A DNA stretch of 64,000 bases from CAYPNF01 sp964411985 (GCA_964411985.1 CAYPNF010000042.1:1-64000); one strand, 5' to 3'. Numbered from the stretch's first letter, positions 9,698 to 19,615 are shown. Numbers and translations: made by a program. Notes: a model not told the origin generated them from the sequence alone.

Positions 9698-12086
9698 ATT
9701 CCTCGTCTTCGACAACTTGCCATTCATGGGCGCCTGCGGCCCACTGATCCTTAAGATTCACTTTGAGTCGCACGGAAGTGGTGGAAACCGCGTCGAACCG
9801 AGCCTCGCACCACTGGTCCGCCTTGACTGGGTAATCGCCCTGATGTTTCACCGGCTTCCAGGTGGATCCGTCAAGATACTCAACGCTCCAAGAGGCAGGC
9901 AGGCGGCACTCGCCGCGGCCGGTGTCATCGAACCAGTAGACCTTGGCGCCGCTGAGCTTCACCGCGTTGGGCCAGGAATACTGAACCCATTCGGTAGTGC
10001 CCTTGTGCGGCCACCAATGGCAAAGCGCCGCCGGCTGATCGCCCGAGCTCTTGGGTTCAACGCCATCGTTGATCCCCTCCGGTCGGGCGTTGTCGCTGCG
10101 GAACGAAAGGTCCAGTTTGGCTCGAGCCTCGAGCGTGCCCGCTTTGGCAGGGGGTGGAGCCACGGGCAACCAGACTTTCATAGCACCGGCCTTGCGGTTG
10201 TCCCATGCGTAATAGGGGATCGCTTTCAAAGGGGTCCCGCGCAGGCTCGGAGCGGGTTGGTACAACTTACGTGTCCAATCGGATTCGGGAGCGATTCTGG
10301 CGGTGCCTTGGATCACCATCATCCCACCCAGGATGGAGGGATCGCGGTTAGCCTTCAACTCCGCTTCGGCAGGGAGACTGATCCGGTCCAGCGATTCCGG
10401 GTTGTCACATGCTTCGACGCAATACACGAGGGGGCCGCGTTGCAGGGCCAACTGTCCGACATTCTCTTTCACTTGCGGATTGGCTGCGATTCGTTCGATG
10501 GGCATCGGGAGGTTCAGCTCAACGCGATCTCCCGTCTTCCATTTCCGAGAGAGCACCAGGTACCCCTTTTCCACAGGGGGACTTGGCTGCCGTTTCCCGT
10601 TCACGGCCACGCTGGCTCCTCGACACCAGCCAGGGATACGCAACCGCAACTCAAGGGTGGTCGGAGTGGCGAGCTCGGGACGCAACACCACCTTACCGTC
10701 CCAGGGATAATCGGTCGTGACCTTCATCTTCACACTGGTGCCGGCGACCTTCGTGGAGACGGTGCCCTGGATGTAGAGATTCACCCACAGGGCCGAGGTC
10801 GACGTGGCATAGGCATAGCCGCCGAGGGACGCGAGCGTGCGGGCCACGTTGGGCGGGCAGCAGGCGCAGCCAAACCAAGGCGAACGGTGATGGTTCCCGT
10901 TGCTGGCAAGCGGATTGACATAGAAGAACCGGTTGCCGTCATGCGATACTCCGGCGAGCACGCCGTTGTAGAGGGACCGTTCGTAAACATCCGCGTATTT
11001 GGCGTCACCGTACAACAAAGCGAGCCGGTGATTCCATTGGGCCAGCGCAATCGAAGCGCAGGTTTCCTGGTAGGCGCTCAGATTCGGGAGGTCGTAATCC
11101 ACCGTGAACCCCTCGTTGTGCGAGGAAGGTCCGATACCGCCGGTAAGGTACATGTTCTTCTCCGTGGTGTTGCGCCAGACCCGGTTGATCATCTTGAGCA
11201 GGCCCTCATGGCCCGTAGTGCCGGCGACATCCGTGGCTCCGGAGAGCAAGTAAGCCGCGCGGACTGCGTGCCCCTTGATGTTCCGATGGTCGCAAATCGG
11301 AACGTCATCCTGCCAATAGGCCCCATCATATTGGTCCAGCGGCGTGTTATGCTCCTTCGCAAAGAACTTCTGTCCGCGGTTCTCGATGAAGAAGCGTGCC
11401 AGTTCGAAGTAGCGCTGCTCGCCAGTCACCCGCCAGAGCTTGATCAGGGCCAGTTCGATTTCGGGGTGGCCCGGATAGCCCATGCGTTTGCCAGGGCCGG
11501 TGCCGAAAATGGAGTCAATGTGATCCGCTAGCTTGACGGCCACGTTGAGGAAAGACTTCTTGCCCGTAGCCTGGTAGTGCGCCACTGCGGCTTCAAACAT
11601 ATGGCCCGCGCAATACAGTTCGTGCCAATCACGGAGGTTCGACCACTTCTTGTCGGGGGCAGTCACCTGAAAATGGCTGTTCAGGTAACCGTTCGGCTCC
11701 TGGGCGGCCGCGAGAGTCGCAATGATCTGATCGAGTTTCAGGCCCAGAGCGGGATCCGGATGGGTCGCCAACGAGTAAGCAGCCGCCTCCAAAGCCTTGT
11801 AGATGTCCGAATCCATGAAGACCGGCCCGCTAAACCCTTCCTTGGCTTTCTTGGCTGCGAGCTCGAGGTTCTTGATGTTCCCGGACTTCTCGAGGTTTTC
11901 GAGGTTGGTGGGGATGGAAGCGATCCGGTTGGTCTCCCGTCGAGGTGCCCAAAAGGCATCAAGGATTTCGACCTGGGTAAAGTTTACGGACGAAAGTTTG
12001 GGAAGTTCAGCCGGAGCCGTCTTGCCTTCGACCATTGATGCGACGAGCAACACGCCAGGCAACAGAGAAAGGGTGGGCCATTTCAT
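9696..12086 (-). CDS. GH127 beta-L-arabinofuranosidase-like enzyme, secreted
   Basis: 796 residues with a signal peptide (LSLLPGVLLVASMVEG). The (alpha/alpha)6 barrel of GH127 (DUF1680) covers roughly residues 35-560. The zinc and nucleophile residues known for the family can be placed: Glu and Cys in YQETCASIALAQW, and the vicinal cysteines in FGCACCPPNVART, where the first Cys of the CC pair corresponds to the catalytic nucleophile. An extra C-terminal beta-sandwich region (about 640-796) ends in a discoidin-like pattern (AKVYWFDDTGRGECRLPASW) and may bind carbohydrate. The enzyme should release beta-L-arabinofuranose from plant glycoproteins or pectic arabinans. It is translationally coupled to the DUF1080 gene. 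Confidence 0.88.
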   Translation of the reverse strand: MKWPTLSLLPGVLLVASMVEGKTAPAELPKLSSVNFTQVEILDAFWAPRRETNRIASIPTNLENLEKSGNIKNLELAAKKAKEGFSGPVFMDSDIYKALEAAAYSLATHPDPALGLKLDQIIATLAAAQEPNGYLNSHFQVTAPDKKWSNLRDWHELYCAGHMFEAAVAHYQATGKKSFLNVAVKLADHIDSIFGTGPGKRMGYPGHPEIELALIKLWRVTGEQRYFELARFFIENRGQKFFAKEHNTPLDQYDGAYWQDDVPICDHRNIKGHAVRAAYLLSGATDVAGTTGHEGLLKMINRVWRNTTEKNMYLTGGIGPSSHNEGFTVDYDLPNLSAYQETCASIALAQWNHRLALLYGDAKYADVYERSLYNGVLAGVSHDGNRFFYVNPLASNGNHHRSPWFGCACCPPNVARTLASLGGYAYATSTSALWVNLYIQGTVSTKVAGTSVKMKVTTDYPWDGKVVLRPELATPTTLELRLRIPGWCRGASVAVNGKRQPSPPVEKGYLVLSRKWKTGDRVELNLPMPIERIAANPQVKENVGQLALQRGPLVYCVEACDNPESLDRISLPAEAELKANRDPSILGGMMVIQGTARIAPESDWTRKLYQPAPSLRGTPLKAIPYYAWDNRKAGAMKVWLPVAPPPAKAGTLEARAKLDLSFRSDNARPEGINDGVEPKSSGDQPAALCHWWPHKGTTEWVQYSWPNAVKLSGAKVYWFDDTGRGECRLPASWSVEYLDGSTWKPVKHQGDYPVKADQWCEARFDAVSTTSVRLKVNLKDQWAAGAHEWQVVEDEE

Positions 12087-12239
12087 AAGGAGTCTTTAGA
12101 ATATTGCCGGGTCGTTGTCAGTAGAAATATTGCTCCGCCCGCCTCCTTCCGAAAGTGACACTCTGTGAGGCAAAGGTTGTTTTCAACCTACCCATAGGGT
12201 GAAGAATTCGCATGGCCTTTGACAGAGCCTCCTAGTAAA

Positions 12240-14303
12240 ATGAAAGACATGCAGCGGCCTCATACTGACTCCTCTCTTTCTCTGCGGAAGCAGGCGAAGT
12301 GGTTCCAGTGGACCATCCTTTGCACACTGGGGGCACTGCTATGGGGGGCAAGTGGGGGGGAGCTCGACTTGGTCGGGGTGACCCTGACCCCGCATCTGCG
12401 CATGGAGTCGATGCGGTATCGTCGCGAACCAGAGCCCGCCAACGGCGCCCGGGTACAGCTGTTCCTGCAACGCGGTTCAAGTGCCGAAGCCTCCCCCCTC
12501 GCAATTGGGTCGGATGCACCGATGCATTTCGATGGGAAAACCCCGACAGAACTTCTCAACGCCCGCGCCTGGGCCTGGCACGACACCCCGGCCGCCTTGC
12601 CTGGCGCGCAACTTCCACTGCCCTCGGGAGCGCTCACGGTCTGGACTTTCAACGGACGGGTTCTGCCTTGGGGTGCCGGCGGTCGGATCTCGGTGGAGCT
12701 AGGGCCCAAGGAGAAGCCGTGGCTTTCGACGAACCTGACATTGGAGACACCTACCGCTTGGCTTTCCGCTATCACTTTTCTGGCGCCCACGAATGCCCTG
12801 CAACCCAACACGATTGTCGTGCATGTAGCCAACGCAAGCCGGGATCCGCTCCAAGTCCTTTCCTGCCGCCTCTGGCTGCCACAAGATCCGAAGTCACCTC
12901 GGACCCTCTTCGCCCAGCCAGCCATGACGAACCTCGCACGGTTTGGGGGTCACTCGGTCATCTCAGCGGGGGATCGCGGCGGCTTTACCGTCCAGACTCC
13001 GCCGTTGCCTCTCACCTATGGTGCCGTGGAAGTGGAGGTGGAGCCCTCGAGCGGAAAGGCATTCCGGCTCTGGGGTCACCTGCGGATTAAACCGGAGCGT
13101 TTCGACATTTCCGGAGGGTGGGTAAGCCCGGTCAAGAATGAGTTGTTCCTCAAGACCCTTCGCCGACTTCACATCAACACCGGCCACCTGCAGCAAACGC
13201 CGGGTTATACCGACACCGAGCTCTATGCGCGCTACCCCCTCAAGTACTTCAATTCCTTGACCCCCTTTGAGGCGTACGACACCGACGCCGTTTTGCCGCG
13301 TGTTCACGCGGTGGAATTTCTCGGCGAGCCCCAATACGGCGGGGGACGCCCTGTGCCGCCGCAGGAGGTTTGGCAGAAGCTGCAACCCTACGCCGTCACC
13401 CGGCTGCCAACCTCAGTCACCCATAGCGAGGAGCGCATCTGGCGGGACTACGCCGGCCTAAGCGACTTCCCGCACTACGACGCGTATCGCGTTTCCGCCC
13501 CTTCGCCAGATGCCTGGTCCAAATACGATCGCTGGGAGGGCAAGACCTTGCGCTGGGGTGCACCGCTGGAAACCATTGGAGACATGACCCGCAGTTTGCG
13601 CGAACTGAACCGGCCAAGCCCCATTGCTTATTGGTCCCAAGGCGCACACGAGGGTTGGGATGTGTACGGCGGACGGCAGCGCACTTCGCCCACCCCGGAC
13701 GAACTTCGAGCCCAGGCCTATCACGCGCTGGCCCACCGCATCACCTCACTCTATTGGTTCAACCTGAGCCTCAAGTCGCTCCTCAAGTTCCCCGACCTGA
13801 TCGAGCCCATCCAGAGGGTCGACCGCGAGATCCGGCTGCTGGAGGATTTTTACCTGGAGGGTGACGCTTTTCATTTCGAGCGCCGCAGCCGGAATGGCAA
13901 GCCTGATTGGGACATTGCAGTCATCGCAGGACCCCGTGGTGCAGTCTGCTTCGCGCTGGACCTGGCGTACACTCCGGACCCTGCGGAGAGGGTGTTCAAG
14001 TTCGGCCCGCCACGCGACGTGGATTTGGAATTCCCGCTCCCGGAGTATCTCCGCCAACCCGTCGAGGTGGTGGGGGTTACGGCCGAACGCATCCTGGGGG
14101 CAGATTTCACCAAATACGCCAAGGGCATCCGGGTCACACGGGCTTGTGGACCGGTGAATGTGTTTGTGGTCTCGCCCCGCTCAGGATTGGCAGAACAGTT
14201 GGAGACCCGAAGGCAGGCGCTGATCCGGTTCGAAGACTCCTTCGGCTTCGACCCCGCCAAGAACTCGCAGGATTTGCAGCAACTCAAGGCGAGTTTCAAG
14301 TGA
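12240..14303 (+). CDS. Large secreted protein of unknown function, glycosidase-like central region
   Basis: About 687 residues from the ATG at 12240; a TTG at 12219 is an alternative. A membrane/signal segment (WTILCTLGALLWGASGG) is followed by a beta-rich half (to about 290). A second half then has a TIM-barrel-like rhythm, with LPTSVTHSEERIWRDYAG, FPHYDAYRVSAP and SPIAYWSQGAHEGW resembling the strand ends of glycoside hydrolase barrels. I do not recognise the family. It is divergent from the GH127/DUF1080 pair with about 150 bases between, which suggests shared control and a role in the same polysaccharide metabolism, but this is inference. Confidence 0.6.
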   Translation: MKDMQRPHTDSSLSLRKQAKWFQWTILCTLGALLWGASGGELDLVGVTLTPHLRMESMRYRREPEPANGARVQLFLQRGSSAEASPLAIGSDAPMHFDGKTPTELLNARAWAWHDTPAALPGAQLPLPSGALTVWTFNGRVLPWGAGGRISVELGPKEKPWLSTNLTLETPTAWLSAITFLAPTNALQPNTIVVHVANASRDPLQVLSCRLWLPQDPKSPRTLFAQPAMTNLARFGGHSVISAGDRGGFTVQTPPLPLTYGAVEVEVEPSSGKAFRLWGHLRIKPERFDISGGWVSPVKNELFLKTLRRLHINTGHLQQTPGYTDTELYARYPLKYFNSLTPFEAYDTDAVLPRVHAVEFLGEPQYGGGRPVPPQEVWQKLQPYAVTRLPTSVTHSEERIWRDYAGLSDFPHYDAYRVSAPSPDAWSKYDRWEGKTLRWGAPLETIGDMTRSLRELNRPSPIAYWSQGAHEGWDVYGGRQRTSPTPDELRAQAYHALAHRITSLYWFNLSLKSLLKFPDLIEPIQRVDREIRLLEDFYLEGDAFHFERRSRNGKPDWDIAVIAGPRGAVCFALDLAYTPDPAERVFKFGPPRDVDLEFPLPEYLRQPVEVVGVTAERILGADFTKYAKGIRVTRACGPVNVFVVSPRSGLAEQLETRRQALIRFEDSFGFDPAKNSQDLQQLKASFK

Positions 14304-14390
14304 GCGGGTACATCCGGCACTCGGGCCGCACGTTATTTCTGTGTAACGGGTGGATCCTCGCTGGAGGCTACCTCTCAGCTCAATGGCCTG

Positions 14391-15791
14391 CTATTTGCAG
14401 CCAAAGAGTTTTCTCTGTCGGATAATTCTAGCCACCTCCGTCGGCACCATGGACTCCCAGGACGGGTCTCCCGCTTGGATTCTCTCCAGGATCTCGTGGG
14501 GGAAGATCGGTAGGTAGCTGGGATCCACGTTCTCGAGACTTTCGATATAGTGGTTTTCGACCAGGTAAGCGTGCAGATGGCGCACATGCGGGGCCACCGG
14601 TACCGTCTCCGCCGTGATCAAGCGCCCGCTCGCCGGATCCTCGTACGGGTAAACGTAGATCTTGAGGTCGTTTTTGAAGAGACGGCCAAAGGACTCCAAC
14701 AGCCCCCCATCCAGATGGGTGTAGTACTTCCCGTCAAAGATCTCCATGAGCGTGGGGGCACCCATCACCAGGCCGATCCTCTTTCGGGTATAACGGAAAA
14801 GATATCGGGCAAGGCGGTAGAACTCACCATAATTGGAGATGAGCACAGTTTTCCCAAGCGCTCCGAGCATGTCGACCCGGTCCAGAAAGTCCTGGTGATC
14901 GATGACCCCGCCCTCGGCCAGGTGGCGGAGGGTCATCTCCATCAGGACCACCACTTCGGGTTCCTCTTTCACCTGGGGCTCCTTCAGGAATTGTGCATAG
15001 GCACAATCCAGCATGCTGGCCGTCGCCCGGGTCACTGGCCGAAAACTGCCACGTTCCACCAGGACTGGTTTCTTATAAACGACCTCGGAAGCCTGCACGA
15101 CTTCTCCGCTGGCCGTGAACATCGCCGTGTCGGTCATTCGCTCCTCCACCAACTGAAGCGCGATCAAACGGTTGTCCACATTCTCAAAGTCGGGGCCGGA
15201 GAACTTCAGCATGTCCACCTCCATGCGCTCCGGATTCAGATTGTCCATCAAGGCCTTGACCAGCTCGCGCGGCCGCTCGTGCAGGTAGAGCGCCGAGTGG
15301 ACGAGGTTGACGCCTATGATTCCCAAGGCTTCCTGCTGTTGGATATTCTCCCGGTCGTGCAAGCGGACATGGATGATGATGTCCGAAGGAGGCGCCTGGG
15401 GCCTGGTCTGGAACCGGATCCCGAGCCATCCGTGCCCTTCTTCCGTGCGCTTGTAGCTCCGTGCGGCGATGGTGTTAGCGAAAACAAAGAAGCGGGTGCT
15501 TTCACCCCGTTTCTCGCGCAGTCGCTCGTGCTGTAACTCATACTCGTACTGCAACATCGTCTGCAACCGATGTCGGCTCACGTACCGCTCGGACGGCCCG
15601 TAGATGGCGTCACTCACGGTCATGTCGTAGGCGGAGATGCTCTTGGAAATGGTCCCGGCGGCGCCTCCTACCCGGAAGAACCAGCGTGCCACCTCCTGGC
15701 CGGCACCTATCTCCGCAAAGGCGCCGTACTTGGCAGTGTCCAAATTGACCTGAAGAGCTTTTTCATGAGTGCTCAGGATTTCGTGAGCCAT
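14391..15791 (-). CDS. Conserved cytoplasmic protein of unknown function (466 residues)
   Basis: No signal peptide or membrane segment. The N-terminus contains LDTAKYGAFAEIGAGQEVARWFF, followed by a long alpha/beta region with HVRLHDRENIQQQEALGIIGVNLVHSAL and a C-terminal GAPTLMEIFDGKYYTHLDGG. Similar proteins occur widely in Verrucomicrobia and Bacteroidetes and are often mislabelled in databases as TonB-dependent receptors or nicotinate-nucleotide adenylyltransferases; neither label fits, since there is no beta-barrel and no HxGH nucleotidyltransferase motif. It stands alone on the minus strand, divergent from lemA. Confidence 0.75.
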   Translation of the reverse strand: MAHEILSTHEKALQVNLDTAKYGAFAEIGAGQEVARWFFRVGGAAGTISKSISAYDMTVSDAIYGPSERYVSRHRLQTMLQYEYELQHERLREKRGESTRFFVFANTIAARSYKRTEEGHGWLGIRFQTRPQAPPSDIIIHVRLHDRENIQQQEALGIIGVNLVHSALYLHERPRELVKALMDNLNPERMEVDMLKFSGPDFENVDNRLIALQLVEERMTDTAMFTASGEVVQASEVVYKKPVLVERGSFRPVTRATASMLDCAYAQFLKEPQVKEEPEVVVLMEMTLRHLAEGGVIDHQDFLDRVDMLGALGKTVLISNYGEFYRLARYLFRYTRKRIGLVMGAPTLMEIFDGKYYTHLDGGLLESFGRLFKNDLKIYVYPYEDPASGRLITAETVPVAPHVRHLHAYLVENHYIESLENVDPSYLPIFPHEILERIQAGDPSWESMVPTEVARIIRQRKLFGCK

Positions 15792-16008
15792 GCGCGAAGC
15801 CTACACGCCGAAGGGCTTCCGCACAAGCACCGGCAGAGTATCCTCATCCACCACCTCGCACCGTGGGTTATAATCCGCCCGCCGAATTCCACTTTCCGGT
15901 GCCGGACTCTTGCGGTACGCTTTGTGTAATTGAACCCGTAGCGCCGTCGTTGTAGAAGCCCGCTTCTGGCGACACGAACAACGCTGCGGCGAAACCGAAA
16001 GCAAACTT

Positions 16009-16614
16009 ATGGCAAGCGGCCTCATCGTTCTGATCGTGGGAGGAATGATCTTCATAGTAATCCTCGCCGTGATCATCTTTATCAGCATCTACAACAAGCT
16101 GGTGTCGTTGCGGAACCGTTTCCAGAACGCCTACGCGCAGATCGATGTCCAGCTCAAACGGCGCTACGACTTGATCCCGAACCTCGTAGAGACAGCCAAG
16201 GGGTACTTGAAACACGAACGGGGCACACTCGAGGCGGTGATTGCGGCGCGCAACCAGGCCTCCACCGCACTTCAAGCCGCTTCGAAGAATCCAGGAGACG
16301 CCGCGACCATGCAGGCGCTCGCGGGTGCGGAAACCGCCCTGACCGGCACCTTGGGACGCCTGTTTGCGGTGGCCGAAGCCTATCCCGACCTGAAAGCCAA
16401 CCAGACCATGAGCCAGTTGATGGAAGAACTGACCTCCACTGAGAATAAGGTCTCCTTTGCCCGGCAAGCCTACAACGACTCCGTTATGGCCTATAACACG
16501 GCGCGGGAGCTATTCCCCAGTAACGTGGTCGCGGGCCTCTTCCATTTCCAGGCTGCCGAGTCGTTTGTCGTGGAGAAGGCCGAAGAGCGCGAGGCTCCGA
16601 AAGTATCGTTCTAG
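16009..16614 (+). CDS. LemA family protein
   Basis: 201 residues. One N-terminal membrane helix (residues 5-26, VLIVGGMIFIVILAVIIFI) is followed by the helical LemA domain with the typical NRFQNAYAQIDVQLKRRYDLIPNLVETAKGY segment and a late RQAYNDSVMAYNTARELFP segment. LemA proteins are membrane-anchored with an unknown biochemical role; many are encoded next to M48 peptidases or TPM-domain proteins. Here an M48 protease follows after 64 bases on the same strand, which supports a functional pair in envelope protein quality control. Confidence 0.9.
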   Translation: MASGLIVLIVGGMIFIVILAVIIFISIYNKLVSLRNRFQNAYAQIDVQLKRRYDLIPNLVETAKGYLKHERGTLEAVIAARNQASTALQAASKNPGDAATMQALAGAETALTGTLGRLFAVAEAYPDLKANQTMSQLMEELTSTENKVSFARQAYNDSVMAYNTARELFPSNVVAGLFHFQAAESFVVEKAEEREAPKVSF

Positions 16615-16678
16615 GAGGCGCTGGACAGGCACCTTCAAGGGCCCCGGCCAGCGAAGGCTGAGGCAGGCCGCGAATCCT

Positions 16679-18559
16679 ATGGATTTCTTCCAGAACCAGC
16701 AGCGGGCACAAACGAGAACGAAACTTCTCGTCTTCTATTTTGGCCTCGCCGTGGTGCTGATTGTGGCAGCGGTTTACTGCATCTTTGCCCTGGCTTTCCT
16801 GCAGCCGTACCGGGCCGAACGCGAGGCGGACTTCCTCCGCGCAGCGTGGCGCACGGATCTCTTCCTCTACGTGGCATCCGGAACGGTCCTGGTGATCGGC
16901 CTGGGAAGCCTCTATCGGATTATGCAGCTCGGATCCGGCGGAGGGGAGGTCGCCCGGTCGCTCGGAGGGATCCAGGTCAACCCAAACACACGAGACCCGC
17001 TCGAGCGCAGGCTCAGGAACGTGGTGGAAGAAATGGCCATTGCGTCCGGGGTACCCACGCCAGACATCTATATCTTGCCAGAGGAGGAGGGCATCAATGC
17101 CTTTGCCGCCGGCAACAGCCAAAGCGATGCCGCCGTCGCTGTGACGCGCGGCTGCCTGCTGCGTCTGAAGCGAGATGAACTGCAGGGGGTCATCGCGCAT
17201 GAGTTCAGTCACATCCTGAACGGTGACATGCGCCTAAACGTGCGCCTGATTGGGATTCTGTTTGGGATCCTCTGCCTGGCCATCGTCGGCCGAATGCTCC
17301 TGCACACCCGGGGCCGAAAGAATCCGTTGCCCCTCGTGGGGCTCGGTTTGCTGCTGGTGGGAGGGATTGGTGTCTTCTTCGGTAACCTGATCAAGAGCGC
17401 CGTTTCCCGCCAACGCGAGTTTCTGGCGGATGCCTCAGCGGTGCAATTCACGCGCAACCCGGAGGGTCTCGTGGGCGCTTTGAAGAAGATTGGAGGGTGG
17501 ACGGAAGGCTCCCAGGTAAGGTCCGCCAGGGCGGAGGAAGCGAGCCATATGTTCTTCGGCAACGGCCGCGGTGAAAGCTGGTTCGGACTTTTCGCCACTC
17601 ATCCACCACTGTCGGAACGGATCCGCGCGATCGATCCGAGTTTTCAGGGTGAGTTTCCTGCCGTGTGCGGTCTGGCTGAAGACTTGGAGCCTGAGTGCGT
17701 GGCGGCGGTGGGGCTGGCGCCAACGGAGCACCGTGCCTTGCCCCACCGCCGTGACCTCGTGGATCAGGCTGGGCTCATCACTTCTGCCAACCTCACCCGG
17801 GCAGCGGCGTTTCACCACACGCTTTCCCCGGAAATCCTCGCCGCCATCCGGACCCCGGAAAAAGCCATCGCGTTGGTCTGCGGATTTACCCTCGCGCAAG
17901 AACCCGAGGTCCAGCACGCCCAGCAACAGTGGATCTCGGCCCACTTGGGGAGTGTCATTGAAACCCACGTTGCTGAACTCCTTCCTTCGCTCGAAATCCT
18001 GCCATGGACACGGCGGCTTACGCTGCTGGAAATGGCGGTGCCCGCGCTCCGAAGGCTTACCCTGGAAGAGTATGTGCAGCTCAAGCAGGCGGTGCGCGCT
18101 CTCACGGAGATGGACCAGCAAATCACCCTCCACGAATACGCCCTACAGAAGGTGTTGTTACGGCACTTGAGTGCTTTCCACGAAAAGACACGTCGTCCCG
18201 TGGTGACCTTCACCTCACTCAAACCACTGACCTTCGAATGCGGCGTATTGCTCTCCTGCCTGGCGCATGTGGGACATTCGGACGAGGCCACCAGCCAGCT
18301 GGCCTTCCAGCAAGGCACAGCCGCGCTGAACGTTCCCGGAGATTCCGTCTCCTTCTTATCCTCCGAGCAATGCGGGTTGCAGGAGGTAGATGCGGCGCTT
18401 GACCGGCTCAACGGCTTGGCACCCGTCCAGAAACGGAATCTGCTCTACGCCTGCGCGGACACCGTCATGGCAGATGGCGAGGTCACCGAGCATGAGGAGG
18501 AGCTCTTGCGGGCCATCGCTGCCACGCTCGACTGTCCGCTCCCTCCGAACCTGCAATAG
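16679..18559 (+). CDS. Membrane M48 family zinc metalloprotease with long C-terminal extension
   Basis: 626 residues from the ATG at 16679; open codons upstream overlap the end of lemA and are not used. Two membrane helices lie near the N-terminus (about 15-40 and 58-75). The zinc-binding HEFSH is at residues 174-178, two more helices follow at 190-235, and the third zinc ligand is in RQREFLADASAVQFTRNP. This order matches HtpX-like endopeptidases. The extra 300 or so residues after the peptidase domain are helical, with an EAF-like ending (ADTVMADGEVTEHEEELLRAIAATL) that resembles TerB-like acidic helices. The substrate is unknown; pairing with lemA suggests membrane proteostasis. Confidence 0.88.
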   Translation: MDFFQNQQRAQTRTKLLVFYFGLAVVLIVAAVYCIFALAFLQPYRAEREADFLRAAWRTDLFLYVASGTVLVIGLGSLYRIMQLGSGGGEVARSLGGIQVNPNTRDPLERRLRNVVEEMAIASGVPTPDIYILPEEEGINAFAAGNSQSDAAVAVTRGCLLRLKRDELQGVIAHEFSHILNGDMRLNVRLIGILFGILCLAIVGRMLLHTRGRKNPLPLVGLGLLLVGGIGVFFGNLIKSAVSRQREFLADASAVQFTRNPEGLVGALKKIGGWTEGSQVRSARAEEASHMFFGNGRGESWFGLFATHPPLSERIRAIDPSFQGEFPAVCGLAEDLEPECVAAVGLAPTEHRALPHRRDLVDQAGLITSANLTRAAAFHHTLSPEILAAIRTPEKAIALVCGFTLAQEPEVQHAQQQWISAHLGSVIETHVAELLPSLEILPWTRRLTLLEMAVPALRRLTLEEYVQLKQAVRALTEMDQQITLHEYALQKVLLRHLSAFHEKTRRPVVTFTSLKPLTFECGVLLSCLAHVGHSDEATSQLAFQQGTAALNVPGDSVSFLSSEQCGLQEVDAALDRLNGLAPVQKRNLLYACADTVMADGEVTEHEEELLRAIAATLDCPLPPNLQ

Positions 18560-18561
18560 CG

Positions 18562-19488
18562 CTATTTCACTGCCGGCCCTTCCGCTGCGCCGAGAAACCC
18601 CTGCGACTTCATCCATTCCTGGGCCCGGTCAGGCCAACTTGTGACTAGCTCTTTCGTGCGGCGGAGTCCGTAGCCGTGCCCGCCGGCCGGATAAAGGTGC
18701 ATCTCCACGGCCACCTTGGCATTCTTCAAGGCCTGGTAATAGCAGAGGCTTCCTTCGACGGGGATCACGTCGTCCTGGGTCTGCACCAGAAGGGCGGGTG
18801 GAGTGTTGCTGGTGACGGTCAGTTCAGGGGACAGCTTCTGGCTCTCTTTCGGTACATTCAGGTACGCGGGATAGATCAGAATGGTGAAATCCGGACGGCA
18901 GCTCGCCTGGTCTGCGGCATCGACCGGCTCATACGTCCGTTTCTCGGAGCAGCTGGTCACCGCCGAAAGGTGTCCGCCGGCAGAGAAACCCATGATACCG
19001 ATGCGCCGCGGGTCCACGTTCCATTCCTTGGCGTTGGCGCGCGTCAGACTGATGGCGCGTTGGGCGTCCTCCAGTGCGGCAGCCCAGCGCTCTCGGCCCT
19101 GTCGCGCCGGCACGCGGTATTTCACCACCACCGCAGTGACCCCGATCGAATTGAACCACTCGGCGATCTCCGTCCCCTCGAGATCCATGGCGAGAATGAA
19201 GTAGGCACCACCAGGGCAAATGACCACCGCCGCTCCGTTGGCCTTGTCTTTTGGAGCCGGATAAACCGTCATCGTCGGCCGCGAGACCTTCCCAAGCCGA
19301 ATGACGCGTTTCCCGCCCACCAAGCCGTCCTTATCGGTGGTGATGTCCTTTTCCTCGCCGATATCTCCGGTTTCTCCTGGGGCTGTTTTGGGCCAAAGGG
19401 AGATGGGACTAGGACTGGCCGCCTGCATCCGAGGAACGACGAGAAGCGCGAGGGCGAAAGCAAGGACCGACACTGGTAAAAGTCTCAT
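18562..19488 (-). CDS. Secreted alpha/beta-hydrolase esterase (acetyl xylan esterase-like)
   Basis: 308 residues with a signal peptide (VLAFALALLVVPRMQA). The oxyanion region is in VVICPGGAYF and the nucleophile Ser in the GFSAGGHLSAV elbow. The catalytic Asp region is in QTQDDVIPVEGS and the His in LYPAGGHGYGLR. This is the layout of BD-FAE/Axe-type carbohydrate acetyl esterases that deacetylate xylan or pectin. It converges on the M48 protease gene with only 2 bases between stops. Alternative substrates such as small esters cannot be excluded. Confidence 0.85.
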   Translation of the reverse strand: MRLLPVSVLAFALALLVVPRMQAASPSPISLWPKTAPGETGDIGEEKDITTDKDGLVGGKRVIRLGKVSRPTMTVYPAPKDKANGAAVVICPGGAYFILAMDLEGTEIAEWFNSIGVTAVVVKYRVPARQGRERWAAALEDAQRAISLTRANAKEWNVDPRRIGIMGFSAGGHLSAVTSCSEKRTYEPVDAADQASCRPDFTILIYPAYLNVPKESQKLSPELTVTSNTPPALLVQTQDDVIPVEGSLCYYQALKNAKVAVEMHLYPAGGHGYGLRRTKELVTSWPDRAQEWMKSQGFLGAAEGPAVK

Positions 19489-19566
19489 GGGGAAAGGGTA
19501 GCAGATCGCCCGAGCGCACTGCCAGCAAGAATGGAGGGCTTTCCGCGAAGAAGAGCGACATTCCGG

Positions 19567-19595
19567 TTGGCAAACATTCTCTGTTATGATATAAA
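19567..19595 (+). promoter_or_regulatory. Sigma-70-type promoter for the PQQ-propeller gene
   Basis: TTGGCA at 19567-19572, a 17-base spacer and TATAAA at 19590-19595, preceded by TG one base upstream (an extended -10). The surrounding stretch is clearly A+T-rich compared with the genes. The predicted transcript would start only about 15 bases before the ATG at 19616. Confidence 0.55.
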
Positions 19596-19615
19596 TTAGA
19601 ATATCGTATGTCTAA

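Noticed and set aside
9684..11531. A 615-codon open frame opposite the GH127 gene
   Set aside because: Antisense shadow; the minus-strand gene has full family motifs.
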